Positions 31,765-42,596 of a DNA stretch of 64,000 bases are shown here, piece by piece; the first letter of the stretch is position 1; the number at the start of each line of letters is the position of its first letter. This stretch comes from an uncultured Phascolarctobacterium sp. (GTDB lineage Bacteria; Bacillota; Negativicutes; Acidaminococcales; Acidaminococcaceae): assembly GCA_947629685.1 (NCBI GenBank), contig CANREP010000005.1, positions 16,304 through 80,303 on the forward strand, read 5' to 3'. The notes beneath the pieces were generated by a model. The model was not told the origin of the DNA. It was given only the letters and a program-made list of their open reading frames with translations, and did not search any database. Both the position numbers and the translations under genes were made by a program.

Positions 31765-33177
31765 TTATAACCGCTGCTGTAAATCCTGTAAAATTTCCTG
31801 CTGTGCCTGCAGTACTTTTTCACCGGCAGCAAACTGTTTTTCATTTTCACTGAAAGCCGGGCCGCCGTAAGATTTACGGGAAGCCACGCAGTTTTCCGGC
31901 TGCAGAGCCTGCAAAAGGTCTGCTTCAAACAAATCGGAAAAAGTCTTATATTCTTCCAGGGTGATTTCCGGCAGGAACTTGCCGTTATGGATGGCATAAG
32001 CCACGCATTTGCCGACAACTTCATGGGCCTGTCTGAAAGGCAGCCCTTTGCGTACCAGGTAATCTGCCAGATCTGTAGCATTAGAAAAGTCCTTGCTTAC
32101 AGCCTGCTGCATCTTATCTACATTAACCGTCATAGTCAGGATCATATCACGATAAACAGCTAACGCGAATTTTATGGTATCCACGGCGTCAAAGAAGCCT
32201 TCTTTGTCCTCCTGCAGATCTTTATTATAAGTCAACGGCAGGCCTTTGGCAGTTACCAGCATAGCCTGCAGATGTCCATACACTCTGCCGGTCTTGCCGC
32301 GTACCAGTTCGGCGATATCCGGATTCTTTTTCTGCGGCATCATGGAAGAACCAGTAGCAAAAGCATCATCCAGCTCGATAAAGCCAAATTCCGTGCTGCT
32401 CCACAGACAGATTTCTTCGCTCAGACGGCTCATATGCATCATCAGGATAGAGGCAAAGGATAAAAACTCGATTACATAATCCCTGTCGCTTACAGCGTCC
32501 ATACTGTTGCTGTATACCTTACCGAAATTCAGCTGTTCGGCAACGTCAAAACGGTCGATAGGGAAAGTCGTGCCTGCAATAGCGCCTGCGCCAAGAGGCA
32601 TCATATCCGCCCCTTCCCATACACCCTGCAGACGACGGAAATCACGCTGCAGCATATTAAAATATGCCAGCAGATGATGAGCAAAGGTAATCGGCTGCGC
32701 TCTTTGCAGATGAGTATAACCGGGCATCAAAGTCTTACTGTGTTTTTTAGCCACGCTGAGCAGCGCCGCTTCAAACTGAATTAACAGCTCGGCAATTTCT
32801 GCTACCTCGCGTTTCATATACATGTGCATATCAAGCGCTACCTGATCATTACGGCTGCGTGCAGTATGCAGTCTTGCGCCGGCCTGACCGATTCTTTCTG
32901 TAAGACGCGCTTCAATATTCATATGGATATCTTCCAGCGCCACTTCAAATTTAAAATTACCTGCTTCTATATCTTTCAAGATATCCTTTAAGCCAGCAAC
33001 GATCTTCTCACCGTCCTGCGCCGGGATGATACCGCATTTAGCCAGCATGGAGGCATGGGCAATACTGCCGCGGATATCTTCATGATACAAGCGTTTATCA
33101 AAATCAATGGACGCATTAAATGCGTCCACTAATTCATTTGTATTCTTACTAAATCTTCCGCCCCATAATTTGGCCAT
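31765..33177 (-). CDS. argH: Argininosuccinate lyase
   Basis: [20 protein letters not shown] signature. Confidence 0.98.
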   Translation of the reverse strand: MAKLWGGRFSKNTNELVDAFNASIDFDKRLYHEDIRGSIAHASMLAKCGIIPAQDGEKIVAGLKDILKDIEAGNFKFEVALEDIHMNIEARLTERIGQAGARLHTARSRNDQVALDMHMYMKREVAEIAELLIQFEAALLSVAKKHSKTLMPGYTHLQRAQPITFAHHLLAYFNMLQRDFRRLQGVWEGADMMPLGAGAIAGTTFPIDRFDVAEQLNFGKVYSNSMDAVSDRDYVIEFLSFASILMMHMSRLSEEICLWSSTEFGFIELDDAFATGSSMMPQKKNPDIAELVRGKTGRVYGHLQAMLVTAKGLPLTYNKDLQEDKEGFFDAVDTIKFALAVYRDMILTMTVNVDKMQQAVSKDFSNATDLADYLVRKGLPFRQAHEVVGKCVAYAIHNGKFLPEITLEEYKTFSDLFEADLLQALQPENCVASRKSYGGPAFSENEKQFAAGEKVLQAQQEILQDLQQRL

Positions 33178-34397
33178 TATTTCAACATTCCTTTTTTCAT
33201 CAGTGCGCGTACTTTCAGCGGCAGGCCGAACAGGTTGATAAAGCCGGTTGCATCAGCCTGGTTGTATACTTCGTCTTCGCCGAAGGTTACATATTCCCGG
33301 CTGTACAGAGAATACGGAGATTTTGCACCGGCGCTGATGATATTGCCTTTGTACAGTTTCAAACGTACAGTGCCGGTAACAGTTTTCTGGGTTTCGTCAA
33401 CGAAAGCAGCCAGAGCTTCACGCAGCGGAGAGAACCACATACCGTCATATACCAGTTCTGCATAACGGATGCCGACCATTTGTTTGAAGCTTGCGGTTGC
33501 GCGATCCAGGCAGAGATTTTCCAGTTCGTTATGAGCATAGTAGATGATGGAGCCGGCGGGGTTTTCATATACGCCGCGGGATTTCATGCCTACCAGACGG
33601 TTTTCAACGATATCGCAGATACCTACGCCGTTGCGGATACCGATTTCATTAAGGGTTTCAACAATTTTAGCCGGGCTAAGTTTTTCGCCGTTCACAGCTA
33701 CCGGCAAACCTTCAACAAATTCAAGCTCAACATATTCGTCTTTATCAGGAGCAGTTTCAGGAGTGTTGGTAACGATAAAGAGCTCGTCTTTCGGAGCATT
33801 CCAGGGATCTTCCAGGTCACTGCCTTCATGGCTCAGATGCCACATATTGCGGTCCATGGAGTAGTCATGGTCATGGGTAACAGGCACCGGGATGTTATGT
33901 GCTGCAGCAAAATCGATTGCTTCGTCACGGGATCTGATGGTCCATTCACGCCAGGGAGCAATGATTGCCAGCTGCGGAGCCAGTGCTTTTACGGAAAGTT
34001 CGAAACGAACCTGGTCGTTGCCTTTGCCGGTAGCGCCGTGAGCAATAGCGTCAGCGCCTTCAGCTTCAGCAATTTCTACCAGTTTCTTGGCAATCAACGG
34101 GCGGGCGAAAGAAGTACCCAGCAGATATTTCTTTTCATATACAGCGCCAGCTTTTACAACCGGCCATACATAGTCGGCAATGAATTCTTCTTTCAGATCG
34201 AGGATATAGCATTTGCTTGCGCCAGATTTAATTGCTTTATCATGTACGGGATTCAATTCGTCGCCTTGGCCGAGGTCAGCAGTTACCGCAATAACTTCGC
34301 AGTCATTGTAGTTTTCTTTCAGCCAGGGAATGATGATGGAAGTATCCAGGCCTCCAGAATATGCAAGTACGACTTTTTTAATATCTTCTTTTTTCAT
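33177..34397 (-). CDS. argG: Argininosuccinate synthase
   Basis: [38 protein letters not shown]. Confidence 0.98.
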   Translation of the reverse strand: MKKEDIKKVVLAYSGGLDTSIIIPWLKENYNDCEVIAVTADLGQGDELNPVHDKAIKSGASKCYILDLKEEFIADYVWPVVKAGAVYEKKYLLGTSFARPLIAKKLVEIAEAEGADAIAHGATGKGNDQVRFELSVKALAPQLAIIAPWREWTIRSRDEAIDFAAAHNIPVPVTHDHDYSMDRNMWHLSHEGSDLEDPWNAPKDELFIVTNTPETAPDKDEYVELEFVEGLPVAVNGEKLSPAKIVETLNEIGIRNGVGICDIVENRLVGMKSRGVYENPAGSIIYYAHNELENLCLDRATASFKQMVGIRYAELVYDGMWFSPLREALAAFVDETQKTVTGTVRLKLYKGNIISAGAKSPYSLYSREYVTFGEDEVYNQADATGFINLFGLPLKVRALMKKGMLK

Positions 34398-34416
34398 TTT
34401 TACAGCCTCCAGTGTT

Positions 34417-34485
34417 TTTATTCATATATTCTGAATATTTTCTCAACGATATTGTATATTATAGCACCTTTTTACCGATTGTCCA
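34417..34485 (-). promoter_or_regulatory. Predicted argGH promoter and downstream ArgR-box-like palindrome
   Basis: Minus strand TGGACA-16-TATAAT (34485..34458), then TATTCAgaatataTGAATA (34417-34442). Confidence 0.5.
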
Positions 34486-34513
34486 GTCTTTTGTAAATGT
34501 ATACAAGATTATT

Positions 34514-35455
34514 TTATAAAATTTCATCGCTCATCAAAAGTGCCATAATTGCCTTCTGCACATGCAGCCTGTTTTCAGCTTGATCAAACACCACGGACTG
34601 CGGTCCTTCCAGCACATCCTCGGTAATTTCCTCACCGCGGTAAGCCGGCAGGCAATGCATTACGATAGCTTCCGGTCTGGCCATAGCCAGCAGCTCGCTG
34701 TTGATCTGATATTTGGCGAGCGCCTGTTTACGGATATTGTGCTCCTCTTCCTGACCCATGCTTGCCCATGCATCGGTATACAGCACGTCGGCGCCTTTCA
34801 CCGCGTTGAACAGATCTTCTTCCACAGTAATACTGCAGCCTGTATGCACTGCATCTTCCTGCGCCATCTTAACAATCTCAGGATTGGGCTGATAACCTTC
34901 AGGGCTGGCACAGATCATGTTCATGCCAGCTTTAGCGCAGGCAAACATCAGAGAATGCGCCATATTATTGCCATCGCCTACATAAACCAGTTTGCGGCCT
35001 TTCAGTACTTCCATTTTTTCCTGAATGGTGAACAAATCAGTCAGCGCCTGACAGGGATGCAGCAGGTCGGTAAGTCCGTTAATAACCGGCACATCTGCAT
35101 ATTCAGCCAGCTCGATGACAGAATCATGCGAAAAAGTACGAATCATGATGCCATCTACAAAGCGTGAAAGCACCCTGGCCGTATCACGCACAGGCTCGCC
35201 GCGTCCAATCTGAGAGGAAGCGTCGCTGAGATAGATAGGATGTCCGCCCAACTGCCAGAAGCCTACTTCAAAAGATGTCCTGGTGCGGGTAGAAGCCTTG
35301 GAAAACAACATGGCCAGCGTCTTACCTTTCAGATATTGGTGGGGTTCACCGTTTTTCTGTTTCCGTTTCAGTTTTTTTGCCACATCCAGGATGGTAGCTA
35401 CTTCGCCTACAGTTAAATCATGAATCGAAATCAAATCTTTATTTCTTAAACCCAT
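34514..35455 (-). CDS. argF: Ornithine carbamoyltransferase
   Basis: FSKASTRTRTSFEVG, HPCQALTDLFTIQE, MHCLPAYRGEEI. Confidence 0.97.
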   Translation of the reverse strand: MGLRNKDLISIHDLTVGEVATILDVAKKLKRKQKNGEPHQYLKGKTLAMLFSKASTRTRTSFEVGFWQLGGHPIYLSDASSQIGRGEPVRDTARVLSRFVDGIMIRTFSHDSVIELAEYADVPVINGLTDLLHPCQALTDLFTIQEKMEVLKGRKLVYVGDGNNMAHSLMFACAKAGMNMICASPEGYQPNPEIVKMAQEDAVHTGCSITVEEDLFNAVKGADVLYTDAWASMGQEEEHNIRKQALAKYQINSELLAMARPEAIVMHCLPAYRGEEITEDVLEGPQSVVFDQAENRLHVQKAIMALLMSDEIL

Positions 35456-35479
35456 TTACAACTCCCCCAAGATATTACA

Positions 35480-36670
35480 TTAAAATGCAGCCAAAGCTTT
35501 ATCAAGTGCCGCAACGACAATGTCAATTTCTTCCTTAGTAACAATCAGCGGCGGCACCAGACGGATAACGTTGCCGGCCGTGCAGTTGACGATGACATGC
35601 TCCTGCAGGCAGCTTTCCACTACCGCCTTGCCTTCCTTGCACAATTCCATGCCCAGAATCAGGCCGCGGCCGCGTACTTCTTTGACCTTGTCAGGATATT
35701 TTTTCTGCAGCTTTTCCAGTTCGGCTTTAAAATAAACTCCTTGAACAGCAGCCTTGTCAACCAGATTTTCCGCCTTGATTGCGGTAAGGCAGGCATAAGC
35801 AGCGGCACATGCCAGCGGATTGCCGCCGAAAGTACTGCCATGGTCGCCAGGTTTGAATACATGAGCAAATTTCTCCGCTACAGCAAAACCGCCCATGGGG
35901 AAGCCGCCGCCGATACCTTTAGCAAAAGTAAGCACATCAGGTTTTACGCCGCTGTGCATATAAGCAAACCATTTGCCGGTACGGCCTACGCCGGTCTGAA
36001 TCTCGTCAAAGATAAGCAGGGCGTCGTGTTTATCGCATAAAGCGCGCGCCTGACGCAGATATTCGTCAGAAGGAACATGTACACCGCCTTCGCCCTGGAT
36101 GGGCTCCAGCAGTACAGCGCAGACATCATCGCCCATTGCAGCTTCCAAGGCAGCAATATCGCCGTATTCCACATATTCATAACCCTGCGGCAGCGGTTCA
36201 TAACCATGTTGATATTTAGGCTGTCCGGTCGCGGTCAGCGTCATCATAGTACGGCCATGGAAAGAATGTACAGCCGTAATAATACGATATTTGCCTTCGG
36301 CTTTTTCCTTACCGTATTTACGTGCCAGTTTCAATGCGCCTTCATTGGCTTCTGCGCCGCTGTTAGCAAGAAATACTCTGTCAAAGCCGCTCACTTCGGC
36401 AATAACTTTTACTGCCTTAGCCTGGATCTCAGTATAATAGAGATTAGAGCAGTGCATAAGTTTGGCAGCCTGATTAGCAATAGCATTGACTAATACGGGA
36501 TGTGCATGTCCCAGCGCATTTACGGCAATACCTGCCAAAAAGTCAATGTATTCGTTGCCTTCGGCATCGTACAGACGGCAGCCTTTGCCATGGTCCAAAA
36601 CCAAAGGATATCTGCCGAAAACCGGCAGATAATATTTCTCTGTTTCATCTACAACAGTCTTGATATCCAT
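35480..36670 (-). CDS. argD: Acetylornithine aminotransferase
   Basis: Class III PLP aminotransferase; LIFDEIQTGVGRTG, LTFAKGIGGGFPMG; arg operon context. Confidence 0.95.
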   Translation of the reverse strand: MDIKTVVDETEKYYLPVFGRYPLVLDHGKGCRLYDAEGNEYIDFLAGIAVNALGHAHPVLVNAIANQAAKLMHCSNLYYTEIQAKAVKVIAEVSGFDRVFLANSGAEANEGALKLARKYGKEKAEGKYRIITAVHSFHGRTMMTLTATGQPKYQHGYEPLPQGYEYVEYGDIAALEAAMGDDVCAVLLEPIQGEGGVHVPSDEYLRQARALCDKHDALLIFDEIQTGVGRTGKWFAYMHSGVKPDVLTFAKGIGGGFPMGGFAVAEKFAHVFKPGDHGSTFGGNPLACAAAYACLTAIKAENLVDKAAVQGVYFKAELEKLQKKYPDKVKEVRGRGLILGMELCKEGKAVVESCLQEHVIVNCTAGNVIRLVPPLIVTKEEIDIVVAALDKALAAF

Positions 36671-36703
36671 AAATTCAACAGCCCCTTAAAAAATTTTCAA
36701 AAA

Positions 36704-37594
36704 TTATAATTCTTTGACTACTTCGGTGCCTACGCCTTTATCGCTGAATATTTCCATCAGGATAGTATGCTCGGCGCGGCCGTCGATAATGTGAGTCTTT
36801 TTAGCGCCGCCGGAAAGCGCGGTAATGCAGGCGCGTACTTTAGGAATCATGCCGCCGTCGATGTTGCCGCGGATGATAAGTTCCTGAGCCTTTTCAAAGG
36901 AAAGAGTGGAAATAAAGCTGTTTTCATCGCGGTAATCAGAATAAATACCTTTAACGTCGGTCAGCACCAGCAGCTTTTCTGCTTTCAAAGCGCCTGCGAT
37001 TTCACCGGCAACACTGTCGGCGTTGATATTATAGGTTTCACCGGTGGAACCGACGCCAGTCGGAGCAATAACAGGGATGAAGCCGTTATCCAGCAGCACC
37101 TTGATCAAATCGGTGTTAACATGTTCCACATTGCCTACATAACCAATGTCAACCAGGTTTACTTCGCCGTTTTCATAAACGTCAGCCAAATGCTTTTTAG
37201 CGGTAATCAGGTTAGCGTCTTTGCCGTTCAGGCCTACAGCCTTGCCGCCCAAAGAATTGAGACGGGAAACCAGGTCGGTGTTAATTTTACCTACCAGCGC
37301 CATTTCAGCAATGCCAACAGATTCAGCATCAGTTACACGCAAGCCGCTGACAAATTCGCTCTTTTTGCCTGCCTGCATCAGCATAGCAGTAATTTCCGGG
37401 CCGCCGCCATGTACTACTACAGGACGCATTCCTGCACATTGGAGGAATACGATATCCTGCAGCACTTTATTTTTGATTTCATCGTTCAGCATAGCATTGC
37501 CGCCATATTTTACCACGATAGTCTTATCTTTGAAATCACGCAGATACGGTAAAGCTTCCATCAAAGTTTGAATTTGAGCATCATTCATTAACAT
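36704..37594 (-). CDS. argB: Acetylglutamate kinase
   Basis: VVKYGGNAM, VVVHGGGPEI, GGMIPKV. Confidence 0.97.
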   Translation of the reverse strand: MLMNDAQIQTLMEALPYLRDFKDKTIVVKYGGNAMLNDEIKNKVLQDIVFLQCAGMRPVVVHGGGPEITAMLMQAGKKSEFVSGLRVTDAESVGIAEMALVGKINTDLVSRLNSLGGKAVGLNGKDANLITAKKHLADVYENGEVNLVDIGYVGNVEHVNTDLIKVLLDNGFIPVIAPTGVGSTGETYNINADSVAGEIAGALKAEKLLVLTDVKGIYSDYRDENSFISTLSFEKAQELIIRGNIDGGMIPKVRACITALSGGAKKTHIIDGRAEHTILMEIFSDKGVGTEVVKEL

Positions 37595-37641
37595 AATTCG
37601 TTGCCTCCTTAAACAATACGCATAATAAAATTTTATTGCAA

Positions 37642-38847
37642 TCAGGTATGATATTCACCGTTTATTTTTACATATTCATAACTGAAATCACAAGTCCATA
37701 CTGTAGCTTCAGCATCGCCGGCAGCCAGGTCGATTGCCATGGAAATATCATGTTCGGCCATGATAGGAGCAAGCTCGGAAGCCGGCACATTGCAATTCAT
37801 GCCATTTTCAACCAGCCGCACGCCGCCGATAGAAAGGTTTACCTTATCGGCAGTCATCTGCGCGCCGCTGTAGCCTGCCGCACAGACGATGCGTCCCCAA
37901 TTGGGGTCTTCCCCAAAGAAAGCCGTCTTGACCAGAGGCGATTTAGCTATAGCCATGGCCGCCGTCTTGGCGTCTTCCCAGCTGGCTGCGCCGGTAACAT
38001 TTACTTCGAGGAATTTCGTAGCGCCTTCGCCATCACGGGCAATCATTTTGGCCAGCTCGGTAGCGCAAGCCAGCAAAGCTTCAAAAAACGCCGGATAATC
38101 AGGATGCTCTTCAGAAATGATGATCTCATTTTCTGCCAGGCCGTTAGCCAGTACGATCATACTGTCATTTGTGCTGGTATCACCATCTACTACCACCATA
38201 TTGAAAGATTTATCGGCAGCAGCTTTTACGGCGCGTTTCAGAACATCGGGAGCGACAGCGGCATCAGTAGTGATAAAAGTAAGCATGGTAGCCATATTAG
38301 GATGAATCATGCCGGCCCCTTTAGCGATACCTGCAATGGTAACTTTCTTTCCGCCGATATTTACTTCATAAGCGGCTCTTTTGACAAAAGTATCCGTAGT
38401 CTGGATAGCCAGCGCACAGCTTTCGCCTTCATTTTCATCCAAGGCATCCACGGCATCTTCAATACCTGTCAGCAGCTTGTCCATAGGCAAAAACTGGCCG
38501 ATTACGCCGGTAGAGCAGACAAAGACCTGCTTCGGCTCAATACCCAACAAGTCTGCCGCATGTGCCTGCATTTTTTCAGCATCGCCAATACCCTGTTCAC
38601 CAGTGCAGGCATTAGCACAGCCGCTGTTGACTACGATAGCCTGGGCATAAGCTTCTTTATTAACTTCACGACTTACCAATACAGGCGCCGCGCACATCTT
38701 ATTTTGCGTAAATACCGCACCGCAGGCTGCAGGTACAGTACTGTAGATAACAGCCACGTCATGGTTACCGCTAACCTTGATACCGGCTTTGACGCCGGCA
38801 GCAATAAATCCCTGCGGCGCTGTAAGCCAGCCGTCTGTTTTCTTCAT
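37642..38847 (-). CDS. argJ: Glutamate N-acetyltransferase / amino-acid acetyltransferase
   Basis: AKGAGMIHPNMATML autocleavage motif; GEDPNWGRI. Confidence 0.97.
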   Translation of the reverse strand: MKKTDGWLTAPQGFIAAGVKAGIKVSGNHDVAVIYSTVPAACGAVFTQNKMCAAPVLVSREVNKEAYAQAIVVNSGCANACTGEQGIGDAEKMQAHAADLLGIEPKQVFVCSTGVIGQFLPMDKLLTGIEDAVDALDENEGESCALAIQTTDTFVKRAAYEVNIGGKKVTIAGIAKGAGMIHPNMATMLTFITTDAAVAPDVLKRAVKAAADKSFNMVVVDGDTSTNDSMIVLANGLAENEIIISEEHPDYPAFFEALLACATELAKMIARDGEGATKFLEVNVTGAASWEDAKTAAMAIAKSPLVKTAFFGEDPNWGRIVCAAGYSGAQMTADKVNLSIGGVRLVENGMNCNVPASELAPIMAEHDISMAIDLAAGDAEATVWTCDFSYEYVKINGEYHT

Positions 38848-38869
38848 ATCTTTTCAACCTCTTTCTTTA

Positions 38870-39904
38870 TTAAGGATATACCGGCAGCTGACGTAATCCG
38901 GCAGTTTCGTCAAACCCGAACATTACATTCATATTCTGCACTGCCTGCCCTGCCGCGCCCTTGACCAGATTATCCAGGCAGCTCATCACGATTACGCGGC
39001 CCGTACGTCTGTCTGTCTGCCAGCCTATATCAACATAATTGGAAGCCCTGATATTCTTTATTTCCGGGCACACGCCCTGACCGCGCAGACGGATAAAGAA
39101 TTCGTCGCCGTACATGGCTTCGAAAGCGTCGGCAACCTGACTGTCGCTGACACCGTCTTTCAGCTGGGCGTAACAGGTGGCCAGAATACCGCGATCTACC
39201 GGCAGCAGATGCGGCGTAAACTGTATTACCACATCTTCGCCGGCAAAGTCGCTGTACACCTGCTCTATTTCCGGGGTATGCCTGTGGCTGGCAACGCCAT
39301 AAGCATGGAAGTTCTCATTAACACTGCAATACATGCTCCCCTGTTTCAGACTTCTGCCTGCACCGGTAGTGCCGGACTTGGCATCCACGACGATACCCTT
39401 GGCCTCTATCAGGCCGGCTTTCAACAGCGGCACTAATGCCAGGATGCTGCAAGTAGTGTAGCAACCCGGGTTTGCCAGCAAAACGGCATCTTTCACCAAA
39501 GACCGGTAAAGCTCTGTCAAGCCATAGACAGCGTGAGCCTCCGGGTCTTCATGTTTTACTTTATACCACTGCTCAAAAACACGGTAATCTTTAAAACGGT
39601 AGTCGCCGCCAAGATCAATAATCTTCGTTTTTTGACCGCGCAGACGGCGTCCGATCTTCATGGCATGACCATGCGGCAGCGCAATAAAGATAACATCGCT
39701 GTCAGCTGCGATAGCTTCAATATCATGCATGGAAGAAAGCTCTTTTTCTATCCGCCCTGCCAGATGCGGATACATCTGGGAAATCATTTCACCCGTACTG
39801 CTTTCAGAAGTAATGGCAGCAATTTCAGCTTCAGGATGCCCATCAAGCAGCCTGAGCAGTTCCACCCCAGCATAGCCGGTTGCACCAATAACGCTCGCTT
39901 TCAT
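38870..39904 (-). CDS. argC: N-acetyl-gamma-glutamyl-phosphate reductase
   Basis: VIGATGYAGVELLRLL, LLANPGCYTTCSILAL. Confidence 0.97.
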   Translation of the reverse strand: MKASVIGATGYAGVELLRLLDGHPEAEIAAITSESSTGEMISQMYPHLAGRIEKELSSMHDIEAIAADSDVIFIALPHGHAMKIGRRLRGQKTKIIDLGGDYRFKDYRVFEQWYKVKHEDPEAHAVYGLTELYRSLVKDAVLLANPGCYTTCSILALVPLLKAGLIEAKGIVVDAKSGTTGAGRSLKQGSMYCSVNENFHAYGVASHRHTPEIEQVYSDFAGEDVVIQFTPHLLPVDRGILATCYAQLKDGVSDSQVADAFEAMYGDEFFIRLRGQGVCPEIKNIRASNYVDIGWQTDRRTGRVIVMSCLDNLVKGAAGQAVQNMNVMFGFDETAGLRQLPVYP

Positions 39905-39924
39905 ATATACCTCCTTTTTGTTTT

Positions 39925-39957
39925 GTAATTATACACCTTTTATGTATAATTTTACAA
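39925..39957 (-). promoter_or_regulatory. Predicted argC promoter with ArgR-box-like repeats
   Basis: Minus strand TTGTAA-18-TATAAT; two related repeats TGTAAAATTATACA and TGTATAATTACA. Confidence 0.45.
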
Positions 39958-40133
39958 GTGTTTTATTTGCTTTGCCTGATAAAAACACTAACCCATTTTA
40001 TATTTTATATTGTACTACTTTTGGGGAGATTTTCCAAAACTTTTTAGTTATTTAAGGCATTTTCTCAAAAGTTTTTGCCTTAATTTCAGTTTCTTGCTAA
40101 AATAAATCTAACAAAAAAATCGAGGTCGCAAAA

Positions 40134-40946
40134 ATGTTTAAAACCATAATCCTGGTAGTCATCATCTTTATAGGTATGGCCGTATATGATTCCAATACTC
40201 CCAGCCAACCCCGGCAAGGGACAGAAAATAAAATAGAGCAGCATGAAAAAAGCGCCGTCAAAGCCCTGCTGCTCTCTATCCTGCCGCCGCAGGAAGAGTG
40301 GCCTTCCCCATTGCAGAAAATATATCTTACTTTCAATATGGAAGAAGTTATCGACCCTATCAGAGAAAGCCCGGACTGGACGCCTTTTCCTGCCATCCCC
40401 AAAGATATGCGGCAGGCAATCATCGCCATCGAAGATCACGGTTTCTACGAACACGGCGCTATTGCAGCAGCCGGAGTATTGCGGGCCGCTTTAGTAAACA
40501 TCTCGGCAGGCGAAGTCCTGCAGGGCGGCAGCACGCTGACCCAGCAATTTGTCAAAAATGTCTTTCTTACCCACGAACAGAGTATGGAAAGAAAAATAGA
40601 AGAAGCCATCCTTTCCCTGATGTTGGAAGAAAAATACAGTAAGGATGAAATCCTTGCGCTTTATCTTAATACCACCTACTTCGGCGCCGGAGCAAACGGT
40701 CTGTCTCAGGCAGCTAAAACATATTTTGGCAAATCTCCTCAGGCGCTCACGCTCGCCGAAGCCGCCGTTATCGCCGCACTTCCCTACGCGCCTTCAGCTT
40801 TGAATCCGCTGGAAAACCCAGAAGGCTGTAAAAAGCGCCAGCTGTTAGTACTCCAATCCATGCAAAAATACGGTTTTATTGACCAGGACCGTGCTGCTCA
40901 GGCCGCAGCTGAACCAATTTTTCTTGCTAACGGCACAACTATGTAA
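40134..40946 (+). CDS. Membrane-anchored monofunctional peptidoglycan glycosyltransferase (GT51)
   Basis: IAIEDHGFYEHGAI, GGSTLTQQFVKN, LEEKYSKDEILALYLNTTYFGAGANGLSQAAKTYFGK. Confidence 0.92.
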   Translation: MFKTIILVVIIFIGMAVYDSNTPSQPRQGTENKIEQHEKSAVKALLLSILPPQEEWPSPLQKIYLTFNMEEVIDPIRESPDWTPFPAIPKDMRQAIIAIEDHGFYEHGAIAAAGVLRAALVNISAGEVLQGGSTLTQQFVKNVFLTHEQSMERKIEEAILSLMLEEKYSKDEILALYLNTTYFGAGANGLSQAAKTYFGKSPQALTLAEAAVIAALPYAPSALNPLENPEGCKKRQLLVLQSMQKYGFIDQDRAAQAAAEPIFLANGTTM

Positions 40947-40985
40947 AAAAAGACGTCAAAGCTAAAAAGCTTCGACGTCTTTTTT
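40944..40985. terminator. Convergent bidirectional terminator
   Basis: aaaaaaagacgtcaaagctaaaaagcttcgacgtcttttttt. Confidence 0.75.
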
Positions 40986-42453
40986 ATTTTGCCAGCTCGC
41001 GCTTCATAATCTTCTTGTAAGCTTCTACACCTGGCTGGTCATAGGCATCCACATTGGCCAGTTCGCCTTCGTAAGCAATACTGAGCATCAGAAAATATAA
41101 TATCTGCCCGATATAAAATTCATTTAACGCCGGCAAAGAATACAGCGCGCTGAAACGCCTGTCATCGTCAAGCGCCTCTCTGTTGGCCTTTAAAGCCGCA
41201 TCAAGAGCGTATTTAAGCGAAAGCCCGCTGTATTTAGCCAGCGCCTCCATTTCCGGGAACGGATTTCCCAGATGAATGTCATACATGAAATTTTCTACCT
41301 GCAGAAACTGGATGACTTTGTCTCTCTTGCCGTCCTGATGCTGCTGCGTCTGGGCGTGCATATCCGTGCTGCCAACAGCTGCAACAGGAGTACGGCCGTA
41401 GAATACTGTACTGCCCTCTCTGTCCTTACGCTTGCCAAGAGACTCAGCCAGCAGCTGAACATACCATTCGCCCAAAGATTTCAGGCACATGCCGTAGCCC
41501 ATAAACACTTCTATATCACAAGCATATTTTTCTGCGGCAATATATTTCAAACAAGCATTGAGCAGCGCCGGATTGCTATGCCAATCAGAACTTTGACATG
41601 CTCTATCCATTTCTCTGGCACCACGCAAAAGCTCTTCCATATCTAAGCCAATAATGGCTGCCGTTACAAGCCCAGGATTATGCAGTACGGAAAACCTGCC
41701 GCCGATTCCTTCTTTAATATTAAAAGCAAGCCAGCCGTTTTCTTTAGCTAACATATATAACGGAGAAGCAACACTTTCCTGTAAATCTGTTACAACCGCA
41801 ACTTCCGTATTTATCAATACATTCCTGCTGCAGGCTTCATAAAAATAACTGAAAGCAGTCAAGGTCTCAAGAGTAGTACCAGACTTAGAAATGGGCACGA
41901 GCAGGACAGTAAATTTACCGCTTTTCGCCTCAATCTTTCTGGCAATGTTAGTAATCTGCTTCATAAATTGCATACACTGTCTGGGATCCATATTATTACC
42001 CGCAAAGAATACATACGGATAATCCCGGCGTTCTTCCCTGCTCAGATTATTCCATCCTTCGCCGCAGAAAATATCGAACAGCACCTTATTGCCCAGATAT
42101 GAACCGCCCACACCCAAAAAGACAACTACATCTACTTTTTCTCTGGCATAAACAGTCAGCTGCTGGAGCGCAGCCAGCGAATCACGATCATTAGGGTTAC
42201 CAGCTTCCAGATAGGGCAGCTGCGTAAAATATACCGGCTCCGGCGCGCCATCCTTAGATAAATGGCCTCGCACATAACCGGTAGCACGCATTGTTTCCAC
42301 ACCTTGTACCGCAGCCGCAATTCTTTCACTTATTTCCGTAAGATCATTCTCCTGGATTCTGCCTTTACCCAACATTGTAGCGTAATCAAAAATAAAATTA
42401 TCTTCTAATACAATTTTGTTATCAAGCATTTTTCCACCATTAAAATTCATCAA
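40984..42453 (-). CDS. pgi: Glucose-6-phosphate isomerase
   Basis: VFLGVGGSYLGNK, SKSGTTLETLTAF; STDMHAQTQQHQDGKRDK. Confidence 0.93.
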   Translation of the reverse strand: MMNFNGGKMLDNKIVLEDNFIFDYATMLGKGRIQENDLTEISERIAAAVQGVETMRATGYVRGHLSKDGAPEPVYFTQLPYLEAGNPNDRDSLAALQQLTVYAREKVDVVVFLGVGGSYLGNKVLFDIFCGEGWNNLSREERRDYPYVFFAGNNMDPRQCMQFMKQITNIARKIEAKSGKFTVLLVPISKSGTTLETLTAFSYFYEACSRNVLINTEVAVVTDLQESVASPLYMLAKENGWLAFNIKEGIGGRFSVLHNPGLVTAAIIGLDMEELLRGAREMDRACQSSDWHSNPALLNACLKYIAAEKYACDIEVFMGYGMCLKSLGEWYVQLLAESLGKRKDREGSTVFYGRTPVAAVGSTDMHAQTQQHQDGKRDKVIQFLQVENFMYDIHLGNPFPEMEALAKYSGLSLKYALDAALKANREALDDDRRFSALYSLPALNEFYIGQILYFLMLSIAYEGELANVDAYDQPGVEAYKKIMKRELAK

Positions 42454-42596
42454 AATTACTGCTCTTATTATAGCATATATCTCTTAATATTTCGGAAAAT
42501 ATTAATTTATCTTAAAATAATACTTTTTTACAACTGGAGCAACTTGTGTTTTATCCATAACAAAAGTTATAATTAAATAAAAACGGAGGTATCCTT

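Noticed and set aside
33480-34496. 338-aa plus-strand ORF opposite argG
   Set aside because: Fully antisense to a clear argG; composition is a codon mirror of the real gene, no RBS or family motif.
37636-38964. 442-aa plus-strand ORF opposite argJ
   Set aside because: Antisense to argJ with all its catalytic motifs on the other strand; long shadow ORFs are common in this composition.
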